The notes below the pieces were generated by a model that did not search any database, was not told where the DNA came from, and worked only from the letters and a program-made list of their open reading frames with translations. A program made the position numbers and the translations under genes. A stretch of 33,052 nt of DNA from Methanobacteriota archaeon. GTDB taxonomy: Archaea; Halobacteriota; Methanomicrobia; Methanomicrobiales; Methanomicrobiaceae. Shown one piece after another: positions 15,998 through 22,922 of this stretch (its first letter is position 1; each line of letters begins with the position of its first letter). The stretch lies in assembly GCA_016841485.1 (NCBI GenBank), contig JAENZA010000013.1, positions 1 through 33,052 on the forward strand, given 5' to 3'.

Positions 15998-16687
15998 CTA
16001 TGCCCCTGACGTCGTGTTTTGTCTGCTGGCCACCTGGAGCAGGGGGATTATCAGCAGATACAGCCAGGTCGCATATTCCGGTGAAACGGCGAAGGAGAAG
16101 ATAATCACCAGCAGGCAGACAAACGGGGTGGCAAGCGATCGTTTGAGAGCGGTATCGATTCGCTCCTGGCTGACATCTGTCTCTATCAGCCGGTGATCCC
16201 ATGATGCGTATGCCCAGGAGGCTGCCCCGAAAATGCCGATTATCATGAGATTTACGGCAAGGAGGGAGACGGCGAGAGGATAGTTCTCGAACCCGGTGTT
16301 GATGCTGATCGTAAAGGGAACAAGAGCGACAAAGAAGAGTCCCACAAAATTGAGCCAGATGTAGGTATTGTCCACATGCCGGAGGTTTCGGGTCTGCCGG
16401 TAATGAATGATCCAGAATGTCGCCAGGATAAAAAAGGCAATGGCATAGTTAAGCACCGCTGGGATGAAGGGCAGAAGAATATCAAGGAATGTGCCTCCCG
16501 CGGGGACGGGGGAAATTCCCTCATCATTGATGGTCAGAACTCCAATGGTAATGACAATCGCATAAAATCCGTCTGTCATTGCCTCAAGGCGGTGTTTCGA
16601 TAAATATGCGGACTCGTCGCTGGTCACAATACGTCTCCGGATAATTCTGTGTACATTCTCAGTGAGACGGTGTATCACCCTTTCCAT
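15998..16687 (-). CDS. TMEM175-family (DUF1211) potassium-channel-like membrane protein
   Basis: A 229-aa protein with six predicted transmembrane helices. The family signature at the start of helix 1 is RLEAMTDGFYAIVITIGVL (about residues 33-51), where prokaryotic TMEM175 channels have an R...FSDG motif. Further helices include LNYAIAFFILATFWIIHYRQ and TYIWLNFVGLFFVALVPF, also family-like. Bacterial and archaeal members form tetrameric K+ channels lined by helix 1. Replacement of the usual FSD by MTD is mild, and channel activity is inferred from homology. It lies in the leftward operon-like group, 64 bases after the ICMT-like gene. Confidence 0.87.
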   Translation of the reverse strand: MERVIHRLTENVHRIIRRRIVTSDESAYLSKHRLEAMTDGFYAIVITIGVLTINDEGISPVPAGGTFLDILLPFIPAVLNYAIAFFILATFWIIHYRQTRNLRHVDNTYIWLNFVGLFFVALVPFTISINTGFENYPLAVSLLAVNLMIIGIFGAASWAYASWDHRLIETDVSQERIDTALKRSLATPFVCLLVIIFSFAVSPEYATWLYLLIIPLLQVASRQNTTSGA

Positions 16688-16751
16688 CGGTCCAGAATGC
16701 TCTCTTCATTCCTGTGAATACCTCTCCTGAACTTTGCGGCATATCTGGCCA

Positions 16752-17378
16752 TTATCCCTGACGGCGGAGAAGCCGGGGGATGATTCTTCCGGTCTGCCTG
16801 CTGTACTCGCGGTACTCGTCTCCAAATGCCGCTTCCATCATCGCCTCCTCCTTCGGGACCCGGACAAGGAAGAGGGGCAGAAACGTTATGAGCATCGAAA
16901 ACCCGGCAATCCAGTTCCAGAGGAGAAGCGGCTGGGCAAGCGCCCAGAGAAGGTGTGCGGCATACATCGGATGCCGGATGAACCGATATACGCCGTCTGT
17001 GACTAGCTGCTGTCCCCCTGTGATCTCCGTTATGGGGGAGAATGCCCGGTCAAGATCGGCGTGGGAACGCCACAGGAGGACAAATGCCCCTGCATAGAGG
17101 ACTGTACCGGCCCAACCGACCCACAGCGGGAGGGTATAGTCGGCAAAGGAGAGCCATGGGGTGAGGATATAGACCGCGGGAAGGCCGATCATCCCCAGAG
17201 ACGGCAGATAGACCAGCGGGGTATCAACCTTCGGACGCTCTCCCTCCTCCCTGATTCGCCTCCTGTATGCACGGGAGTAGTACACCCGGACCACGCTCCC
17301 CACCAGAACGCCGAGGATATAGATGGCGATAAACACCGTGGGTCCTGCCGGTGATCCATCCCCGGGAGATGACAGCAC
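16752..17378 (-). CDS. Isoprenylcysteine/phospholipid methyltransferase-like (ICMT family) membrane protein
   Basis: A 208-aa polytopic protein with four or five membrane segments. The C-terminal catalytic signature is LVTDGVYRFIRHPMYAAHL and, after two helices, RVPKEEAMMEAAFGDEYREYSRQTGRIIPR, the RHPxY...EExxL pattern of the SAM-dependent ICMT/PEMT-like family. The substrate is probably lipid or a membrane thiol. The GTG start at 17378 has AAGGGGG about 7 bases upstream. The frame is the same as that of the preceding two-helix gene, separated only by one TAG and one GCA codon, so TAG readthrough would fuse the two products. Confidence 0.87.
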   Translation of the reverse strand: MLSSPGDGSPAGPTVFIAIYILGVLVGSVVRVYYSRAYRRRIREEGERPKVDTPLVYLPSLGMIGLPAVYILTPWLSFADYTLPLWVGWAGTVLYAGAFVLLWRSHADLDRAFSPITEITGGQQLVTDGVYRFIRHPMYAAHLLWALAQPLLLWNWIAGFSMLITFLPLFLVRVPKEEAMMEAAFGDEYREYSRQTGRIIPRLLRRQG

Positions 17379-17381
17379 TGC

Positions 17382-17621
17382 CTATTCCCCCTTCCCTGCC
17401 GTCCAGTGGGGAAGCGAGAGATAGACATGGAGGAGCAGGAGGATGAGAAACGGTCCCCAGGTGAGCGTATGAATGATGTAGGACGTCGATTTCTGCAGAA
17501 GCCCGAAGGTGGCAGGTTCGATGATATAGGGGTGGGTGATCCCGAATCCGGTCAGGAGAATGAGGAGGGTCAGTATAAGAAGGGCTCGGGAAATCCAGAA
17601 CTGAGCTGTATGTCGCTTCAT
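17382..17621 (-). CDS. Two-helix membrane protein, candidate heme/anchor partner of the Mo protein
   Basis: A 79-aa membrane protein with two hydrophobic helices (ISRALLILTLLILLTGFGI and LTWGPFLILLLLHVYL). Histidines near the helix ends (THPY, IIHTL, LLLHVYL, LPHW) resemble those of small cytochrome b-type subunits. It starts 14 bases after the sulfite-oxidase-fold gene, with GGAGG 7 bases before its ATG. Bacterial MsrP pairs with the larger heme membrane protein MsrQ; by analogy this protein could anchor or pass electrons to the Mo protein, but it is far smaller and heme binding is unproven. Confidence 0.75.
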   Translation of the reverse strand: MKRHTAQFWISRALLILTLLILLTGFGITHPYIIEPATFGLLQKSTSYIIHTLTWGPFLILLLLHVYLSLPHWTAGKGE

Positions 17622-17635
17622 ACTGTTGCCTCCGT

Positions 17636-18319
17636 TCAGTCGAAGAAGCTCCTGTCGAGGTCTCCGGAATCAGAATATCCTCTTCGTTCCCAGTAGCCCT
17701 GATAGGTAACATCGTCCGAGAGCTGGATCTTCGTTATCCATTTGATCCATTTGTATCCCCATTTATCCTCCGCAACCAGCTGGAAGGGATACCCCCGTTC
17801 GGGAGGAAGGGTGACCCCGTTCATCGAGTACGCCATGATGATGTCGTTTTCGTAGAAATAGTCCACGGGAAAGGACGTCGTATACCCGTCATAGGCGGTG
17901 AAGATCACCGTTTGTGCCGCCGGAGAGACGCCGGATGCATCGAGAAGGTCGCGGACGAGGACTCCTTCCCAGAGGATAGTGACGTCCCACCCCTCCACAC
18001 AGTAAAGGGTGATAACCTTGGAGTAATGGGGAAATGACCCGAGAATGGTTGTGTAATTATATTCCGTGTTCTCGTTCGGCAGCCCTGAGACACTCAGGGT
18101 ATAGGTGTCAATTGCGATATACTGGGGCCCTTTTATCGAGTTCTCGCGAAACGCCGTTATCGACGAGAGGTCTTCCCCTTCATATTCACGTATTTCCGCA
18201 GGGGCAAGTTCGCGCACCTGCGCCTCACGAACGCCGGAGAACGCAACCAGGTCCACCACATAAAGGAGGGTGACGATGAGGATGAGGGCAATTACCACGG
18301 TCTGCCAGAAACTGCGCAT
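17636..18319 (-). CDS. Membrane-anchored sulfite-oxidase-fold molybdopterin protein
   Basis: A 227-aa protein of the oxidoreductase molybdopterin-binding (SUOX/MsrP) family. An uncleaved N-terminal helix (residues 6-25) should leave the domain outside the membrane. The Mo-ligand cysteine is Cys 107 in ITLYCVEGWDVTILWEGV, and the family block GYPFQLVAEDKWGYKWIKWI is near residues 176-195. There is no dimerisation domain or cytochrome domain, so it is a minimal form like MsrP. A role in repair or oxidation of exported substrates is inferred. It is followed by a two-helix partner gene and probably shares the lipase-gene transcript 52 bases upstream. Confidence 0.88.
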   Translation of the reverse strand: MRSFWQTVVIALILIVTLLYVVDLVAFSGVREAQVRELAPAEIREYEGEDLSSITAFRENSIKGPQYIAIDTYTLSVSGLPNENTEYNYTTILGSFPHYSKVITLYCVEGWDVTILWEGVLVRDLLDASGVSPAAQTVIFTAYDGYTTSFPVDYFYENDIIMAYSMNGVTLPPERGYPFQLVAEDKWGYKWIKWITKIQLSDDVTYQGYWERRGYSDSGDLDRSFFD

Positions 18320-18371
18320 AACTCTTCATGAGGACAGATGACGCGGGGGGAAATGAAGGTATGGGGAAAAT

Positions 18372-19262
18372 TCACTCATTGGGGATAAGTTGGTCGGGAT
18401 GCCATGGGGGAATACCGGTATCCTTTGCCCATTCGTCACCGCAGATGGCTCCCGGAACGGTCGAGGGAGTACGGATGTAGATAAGGATACGGTCAATGAC
18501 TTCGGGATTATTCGGGAGGGCAATGTGTGAATACCTGGCGGGCGATGCGCTGAGCAGCTCTGGAGCTGAAGGAAGAATGTCGACCCCAGCTCCCGGCAGG
18601 TAGGAATCGGTGTGGGGGATGATGCCGTCGCCTGCATAGGTGAGTCCCCAGGTACCGTCCGGCAGAAAAGCCCAAGTCTTTCCGTTCAGGTGAGGGAAGA
18701 GGTCCGGTGTCCGTGTCCGGTTTTCGGACAGTATCAGCCGGTACCGGATATCGCTCCGGATTCCGGCTGCACGCAGTTCTGCGATGGTTCTGCTGTTCGG
18801 CCGGATCTCCTGAACGATGGGGTCCAGTGCGGGATCATAGTCACGCGGTACAAATACCCCCGCAAGGACTTCAACGATCTCCGGACCGTATTCGGGATGG
18901 TTGAATATCTCTGCCATGGAGGACCCGTTGTTCGGGGGTCCGAGGGCTATCAGCTGCCGTACCCGTTCCTGCCGGGACGTCCCGTCCTGTATCTCAAGCA
19001 TATACCGTACGATACAGGTCCCCGCAGAATGGCAGACGATGTCAACAGGCCCAAAATAGCCGGATCGTTCACGCTGGTCGCGAATAAAATCCCGGAGGCA
19101 TCCGGCTATCTGTGCAGGGGGTGTATCCAGTCCGGCATGGGAAAAATTCCAGTAGGTGATTGATGCCTCCTCGAAGCGGGAACATAGGTCCTTCCAGACC
19201 CGTGGGTGGCTCTTCCATCCATGCACCAGAACGACAGGGCACTCGCTGGCAGGGGTCTGCAT
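18372..19262 (-). CDS. Alpha/beta-hydrolase, lipase-like
   Basis: A 296-aa serine hydrolase. The oxyanion-hole motif LVHGWKSHP (about residues 12-20), the nucleophile elbow VDIVCHSAGTCIVRYM with Ser 79, an acid candidate Asp 212 (YAGDGIIP) and His 246 (YSHIALPNN) make a complete triad. The elbow is CHSAG rather than the usual GxSxG. The spacing of the Asp/His block resembles lipases of the triacylglycerol/PGAP1 type. There is no signal peptide, so it is presumably cytoplasmic. It starts a leftward group of envelope-related genes. Substrate unknown. Confidence 0.87.
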   Translation of the reverse strand: MQTPASECPVVLVHGWKSHPRVWKDLCSRFEEASITYWNFSHAGLDTPPAQIAGCLRDFIRDQRERSGYFGPVDIVCHSAGTCIVRYMLEIQDGTSRQERVRQLIALGPPNNGSSMAEIFNHPEYGPEIVEVLAGVFVPRDYDPALDPIVQEIRPNSRTIAELRAAGIRSDIRYRLILSENRTRTPDLFPHLNGKTWAFLPDGTWGLTYAGDGIIPHTDSYLPGAGVDILPSAPELLSASPARYSHIALPNNPEVIDRILIYIRTPSTVPGAICGDEWAKDTGIPPWHPDQLIPNE

Positions 19263-19296
19263 CTTTTTTCACCATCCTATACGCCGGGTTTGTGTA

Positions 19297-19304
19297 CATA
19301 TATC
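19297..19304 (-). promoter_or_regulatory. TATA box of the lipase-led group
   Basis: GATATATG on the minus strand is centred about 38 bases before ATG 19262, giving a leader of about 12 bases. The same octamer occurs before the RRM gene. Confidence 0.45.
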
Positions 19305-19572
19305 CGATGCCCAAGACGAAAGCAATTCCCCTGCGGTGGTTTCTGGTGAGATGATGATCCATGGCCCGGGAGTGTGGGGTACCTGATGATATATAGGGAA
19401 TATATTGTCTCGTACAGGAGTATACACCCTATTTTGCACGATTTGTCCGATGCGGTGATCAGGAACAGCAGGACGTAAGAAGTGGCCCGGACGGGTTTGG
19501 CGGGGTGGTAGGTAAACTGCTAAGGGAACACAGCTCTCTATTGAGAGGAATGAAACTGTCATTTAGACAGTT

Positions 19573-19623
19573 ACTGAATTTTTTTGCAATGCAAAAAATC
19601 CGTTCCTTCAAAAAAAATTCAGT
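19573..19623 (-). repeat. Nested, mutually exclusive inverted repeats; probable terminator of the RRM gene
   Basis: Perfect 13-base arms ACTGAATTTTTTT (19573-19585) and AAAAAAATTCAGT (19611-19623) flank 25 bases. Inside, TTTTTTGCA (19580-19588) and TGCAAAAAA (19590-19598) form a second, overlapping palindrome that cannot pair at the same time. On the minus strand this lies about 60 bases after the RRM stop codon and provides long T-runs, as expected of an archaeal terminator. Confidence 0.6.
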
Positions 19624-19683
19624 GAATAATCACTGTAGTATCACGTACACTATTGAAAATATCCAATGGGTGCGGGATCGATC

Positions 19684-19947
19684 TTAGTAGCGGGGGCGGT
19701 ATTCGCTGCGGGGTTTCGGAGGGCGTGCCTCGTCGATCCTCAGCGTACGTCCCTCGAAGTCGGTCTCATTGAGGGCTTCCATTGCCTTCTCGGCTTCCTC
19801 GGGGCTTCCCATCTCAACGAATCCGAACCCCTTGCGCTCAATGACTCTGACTTCTTTAACCTCACCATATTCAGAGAAGAGCTCTTCGAGCTGTTTGTCT
19901 GTGACTGAATACGTAAGATTACCAACGTAAAGTTTGCTGCCTTGCAT
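19684..19947 (-). CDS. RRM-domain RNA-binding protein
   Basis: An 87-aa single RNA recognition motif of the type found in cyanobacterial and other bacterial Rbp proteins. RNP2 is KLYVGNL (5-11) and RNP1 is KGFGFVEM (39-46), both with the aromatic residues that stack on RNA bases. A short basic tail (PPKPRSEYRPRY) follows the fold. RRM proteins are rare in archaea, so acquisition from bacteria is likely. AGAAGGAAG lies about 5 bases before the ATG. A role as RNA chaperone, for example in cold stress, is inferred from bacterial relatives. Confidence 0.95.
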   Translation of the reverse strand: MQGSKLYVGNLTYSVTDKQLEELFSEYGEVKEVRVIERKGFGFVEMGSPEEAEKAMEALNETDFEGRTLRIDEARPPKPRSEYRPRY

Positions 19948-19980
19948 AATGGCTTCCTTCTATCGTAATTTGGTCCGGGG

Positions 19981-19988
19981 CATATATC
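19981..19988 (-). promoter_or_regulatory. TATA box of the RRM gene
   Basis: GATATATG on the minus strand lies about 37 bases before ATG 19947, giving a leader of about 11 bases that just covers the ribosome-binding site. Confidence 0.5.
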
Positions 19989-20173
19989 TACCTATGGACG
20001 GTTGAAGAAATTAATTGGCTAAATTATGGGTAAAATTAACTATTTTATGTTGATTTGTTACCGCGGCCCTTTGATTCAATCTCTAAAAAATGGCATTAGT
20101 TCGATTCAGGACCGTGGATCTCGGAAGGTGCGCGCAGCACCCTCCCTCCGGAAGGCCCCATATTTAGTCCTCA

Positions 20174-21019
20174 TCATTTGTTGTGGGATGCCTCCGGGAT
20201 GTGCGCGGGGAACCGCGGCGGTTGTATCCCCTCCCGCTGTAATGCAATCCAGGCACGGCGTGTCACTTCAGAACGGAATTCAAACTCTGAACGCAGATCA
20301 TTGACATAGGCCTTTGCACGGATTCGTTTGTAGAAGGGGAAATCCTCGAGGAGGATGGTGTAGGGGCGTGACGGTGAGATATAGACATATTTTGAGGTGA
20401 CGACGGCATCACGCAGAATATCCATTGCTGCTCCTGCGTCACTTTCTGCATCGACAAAGAGGTCGATGACGACCATCATCTCGGTTTTTCCCGCATTGGC
20501 ACTTGCCGTAGCCTCATTAAAGACGGAAAAGTTCGGTATTGAGACCGATGAATCGTCCGGAGTGATAACACGGGTCGAACGAAGGCCGATATCCTTTACC
20601 TCACCATAGGTCCCCAGAACGGAGATTTTGTCTCCTATCTGGTAGGGGCGTTCGAATGCGATGACGATACCCCCGATGATATCGGCAAAGATGTCCTTGA
20701 GCCCGAACCCGAGTGCCGCACCAAAAAGTCCGGAAAAGGCAATCAGCTGGGAAAGTGACGGCTGGAGAACCGTGGCAACGATGAAGTATATTGCAGATGC
20801 GTAGATGACGATCTTCAGGAGGGGGATGAGCATGGTAGCCGTAATCCTGTGGCTGCCGGCCATATCGCCTATTTTGCGGAAGACGAATGAGAGGACCATT
20901 ACAAGGATGTAGGCAAGGACTATGATGTAGACAATCTGGAGGATCATCCCTGGGTCAAATTCCCTGAATGGTAATTCGGCAACTATACCCTCCGTTTCAT
21001 TCAGCGTTGTAAGGACCAT
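20174..21019 (-). CDS. MscS-family mechanosensitive channel
   Basis: A 281-aa small-conductance mechanosensitive channel. Two N-terminal helices precede a pore helix with the Gly/Ala pattern FSGLFGAALGFGLKDIFADIIGGIVIAFERPYQIGD, then the beta domain (VKDIGLRSTRVITPDDSSVSIPNF) and an alpha/beta C-terminal domain. It is expected to release solutes on osmotic downshock. The ATG directly follows the stop codon of the upstream gene (TAAATG), so the channel is translationally coupled to the P-loop-like protein. No ligand-binding extension is present. Confidence 0.95.
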   Translation of the reverse strand: MVLTTLNETEGIVAELPFREFDPGMILQIVYIIVLAYILVMVLSFVFRKIGDMAGSHRITATMLIPLLKIVIYASAIYFIVATVLQPSLSQLIAFSGLFGAALGFGLKDIFADIIGGIVIAFERPYQIGDKISVLGTYGEVKDIGLRSTRVITPDDSSVSIPNFSVFNEATASANAGKTEMMVVIDLFVDAESDAGAAMDILRDAVVTSKYVYISPSRPYTILLEDFPFYKRIRAKAYVNDLRSEFEFRSEVTRRAWIALQREGIQPPRFPAHIPEASHNK

Positions 21020-22078
21020 TTACCACACCATCCGTATCCGTTTGAGATAGGATATGACACAGTTGATTGTTTCCGGATTGACCCGGTAGTACCCTTTCTC
21101 CTGTTCCACCAGGCCCCGGCTGGTCAGCCGATACAGGGTCTGTTCGATATCGATCTCGGGGCTTGCAATCTCTGCGAGATCGGTGAAACTGATCGACTCC
21201 ATGGAAAGCACGATATTGAGAAGAAAGGCTTCATTGATGTCGAGATCTATGGCACATGGTGGCTCGGGAATTTTACTCAGTTTAATCTCAGGATAGTCAA
21301 GACTCTGTTCCCAGATCCTAAGGCCGACCCCGTAATTCCCCTCGGCGATCCGGGTTATTTTATCGAAGACAACCTTCTGAATATCGGGCATTGCCTCCCC
21401 CTGTTTTTCCGGGGACCGGGAGGTCATGTTCAGCCAGGGCCAGGGAATATCCAGTGAATGACCGAACGGGAGATTGAGACGCACGGTCTTTGTAGTGACC
21501 AGCGGCTGTTCCCCTGGTTGTTCGGTATCATCAATGAATGTAATATCCCCTTCATAGTGAGACAGGACTGCCTCCATGAGAGTCTTACTGTCCAGTTTTG
21601 GCACCTCGATGACAACGGGGAAAAATTTGTCAATGCCTTTGACCGCCTGCAGGTAGGACCAGGTGAAGCTGTTCCATGAAGTGATAAACATTTTATCGGA
21701 CATGGAAATCATGTCCAGGAATGCATCGAGCATGGCAAATCCGCCGATTCGTCTCAGGGCGAGGAAATGGCAGCGGTCCATCAGGACGATCTCCTTCGTC
21801 CCGTAGGTCGACGTGATGGCCTCCTTCCCCTTCACGACATTGAAGAAAGGAATATACGAGACGGTGTCTGGATTTTTTTCCCGGATCTCTCCCATTATCA
21901 GATTTTGTCCCGCAAAAGGCTCTCCAATCAGGGCAATATGGGAGAACCCTTCGCCGGTGAAGGAATCGATGGCCTCCTGGATGCGGTTGATCTCCTCTGC
22001 ATAAAGGACGAATTCCTCTTTTTCATCCGGGCCGGCGGGGTCATCTTCCATATTATTACAGAATAGCTTCTGTGGCAT
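21020..22078 (-). CDS. P-loop NTPase-like protein with C-terminal winged helix
   Basis: About 352 aa. It resembles STAND/AAA-type ATPases: HIALIGEPFAGQNLIMGEI looks like a strand-P-loop-helix, and EIVLMDRCHFLAL like Walker B, but the P-loop reads GEPFAGQN, so the essential Lys and Ser/Thr of GxxxxGK[ST] are missing. The C-terminal ~90 residues (SMESISFTDLAEIASPEIDIEQTLYRLTSRGLVEQEKGYYRV) are a winged helix. It may therefore be a pseudo-ATPase or nucleotide sensor. Its gene abuts mscS. The start is uncertain: ATG 22078 and ATG 22051 lack a ribosome-binding site, and an ATG at 22216 would add a low-complexity Pro-rich leader. Confidence 0.75.
   Translation of the reverse strand: MPQKLFCNNMEDDPAGPDEKEEFVLYAEEINRIQEAIDSFTGEGFSHIALIGEPFAGQNLIMGEIREKNPDTVSYIPFFNVVKGKEAITSTYGTKEIVLMDRCHFLALRRIGGFAMLDAFLDMISMSDKMFITSWNSFTWSYLQAVKGIDKFFPVVIEVPKLDSKTLMEAVLSHYEGDITFIDDTEQPGEQPLVTTKTVRLNLPFGHSLDIPWPWLNMTSRSPEKQGEAMPDIQKVVFDKITRIAEGNYGVGLRIWEQSLDYPEIKLSKIPEPPCAIDLDINEAFLLNIVLSMESISFTDLAEIASPEIDIEQTLYRLTSRGLVEQEKGYYRVNPETINCVISYLKRIRMVW
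22059..22072 (-). promoter_or_regulatory. Palindrome near the start of the P-loop/mscS operon
   Basis: CAGAATAGCTTCTG has 5-base inverted arms around TAGC. It lies just upstream of ATG 22051 and downstream of a TATA-like AGAATATG on the minus strand, a position suited to repression if 22051 is the real start. Confidence 0.3.
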
Positions 22079-22244
22079 ATTCTTTTGGTCGCAGGATTTT
22101 GGTGGGGCCGGGGGGGGATATTTCTGCTTCTGCGGTGGGAAAGGAGGAAAATCATCTTCACATGGAAATGGGAGAGAGGAGCGACGAGCGAGTGCATGCC
22201 CTGAACCTTCTGGCACCGGTCAGAAAAGAATCCGATGTCGTTGC

Positions 22245-22252
22245 CTTTATTT
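22245..22252 (+). promoter_or_regulatory. Probable TATA box of the mazF-like gene
   Basis: CTTTATTT is centred about 32 bases before ATG 22280. It would place the transcript start just upstream of that ATG, which supports 22280 over the in-frame ATG at 22235. Confidence 0.4.
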
Positions 22253-22279
22253 GTGTCCGAGGACGAGGTTGTACCAATT

Positions 22280-22600
22280 ATGGTTCAGGCCGGAGATGTG
22301 GTGCTGGCATCCGGTCTCTTTCACGGAGACCGGAAGGTGCGGCCTGCTGTGGTAATTTCAGGAGAAGATCCAAAAACCATCATCGTCTGCCCGGTATCCT
22401 CAAAACAGCCGTCGGACGCCGCATGGGTAACGGTTGACCTGCATGACTTTGCCGAAGGCGGACTGGATTTTTTTGAGGAGAGCTACGTCAATCTGGCGCA
22501 CCGGTGCAGGATACGGCGTTCGGCAATCGTCGGAAAACGAAAGGGCCGCCTCTCCCGTGAAATGACCCTTGCCATCTGCAGGTCCGTATCGGAATTTTGA
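22280..22600 (+). CDS. MazF/PemK-like protein, possible toxin without adjacent antitoxin
   Basis: A 106-aa protein of the MazF/PemK/Kid SH3-like barrel family. Typical strands are QAGDVVLAS, the Arg-containing KVRPAVVIS and TIIVCPVSS; in MazF toxins the Arg and a Thr/Ser after the third strand make up the RNA-cleaving site. The later part (FFEESYVNLAHRCRIRRSAIVGKRKGRLSREM) matches the family's end, where toxin members often read KVGRLS. MazF-type toxins cut mRNA and are normally paired with a small antitoxin gene upstream; none is visible here, as the upstream gene is divergent. GAGGT lies 11 bases before ATG 22280. Confidence 0.8.
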   Translation: MVQAGDVVLASGLFHGDRKVRPAVVISGEDPKTIIVCPVSSKQPSDAAWVTVDLHDFAEGGLDFFEESYVNLAHRCRIRRSAIVGKRKGRLSREMTLAICRSVSEF

Positions 22601-22922
22601 GAGTAGGCCCCCATCGTGTCGTCAGGATCCTGTTGTTTGCCCTCCGCCCCGGTGGATTGCCGTTTCCATTCTCTCTTCTTTTGAGGTGGTAAGCCGGACA
22701 TCCCCCCGACAGGAGGCGAAGGATGATCTGGCGTTAATGGTCCATTCAAAAGAGGCTCGCAGAACAAGGCCCGGCGTATCCACCGGAGGCCGGAGGGCTT
22801 TTCTCCGTGCGATCCCGTTTCTTGCACTTCGGCTACCGATTCCATAGATATTTATAGCCTAATTTCTAAGATATCATCAGGATACGTCCTTTTTCACTAT
22901 TCCCCGAGGAGATTTTTCAGAT
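22601..22922 (+). other. Intergenic region upstream of the kinase-phosphatase triad
   Basis: About 320 bases with no supported gene. Its right end holds the triad promoter (TATA at 22849-22856) and GAGGAG (22905-22910). A minus frame at 22483-22845 is Pro/Arg-rich, overlaps mazF and looks like chance. Confidence 0.5.
22849..22856 (+). promoter_or_regulatory. TATA box of the VWA-PP2C-kinase operon
   Basis: TATTTATA lies about 70 bases before ATG 22923, within an AT-rich stretch, and predicts a leader of about 43 bases carrying GAGGAG. Confidence 0.55.

Larger units (their letters stand above)
19263..19683. other. AT-rich intergenic region with lipase promoter and nested inverted repeats
   Basis: About 420 bases between two leftward genes. 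It contains the probable lipase promoter (19297-19304), an AT-rich stretch with TATATAG and GTATAC sequences at 19388-19425, and the inverted repeats at 19573-19623. Frames in this region (19269-19562 minus; 19505-19687 plus) show no recognisable protein. Confidence 0.5.

Noticed and set aside
19269-19562. 97-aa minus-strand frame between the lipase and RRM genes
   Set aside because: No recognisable domain, low-quality composition, and it covers the lipase promoter.
22079-22216. N-terminal extension of the P-loop-like protein to ATG 22216
   Set aside because: It adds a low-complexity Pro/Lys-rich leader, leaves only 18 bases to the divergent frame start, and has no ribosome-binding site.
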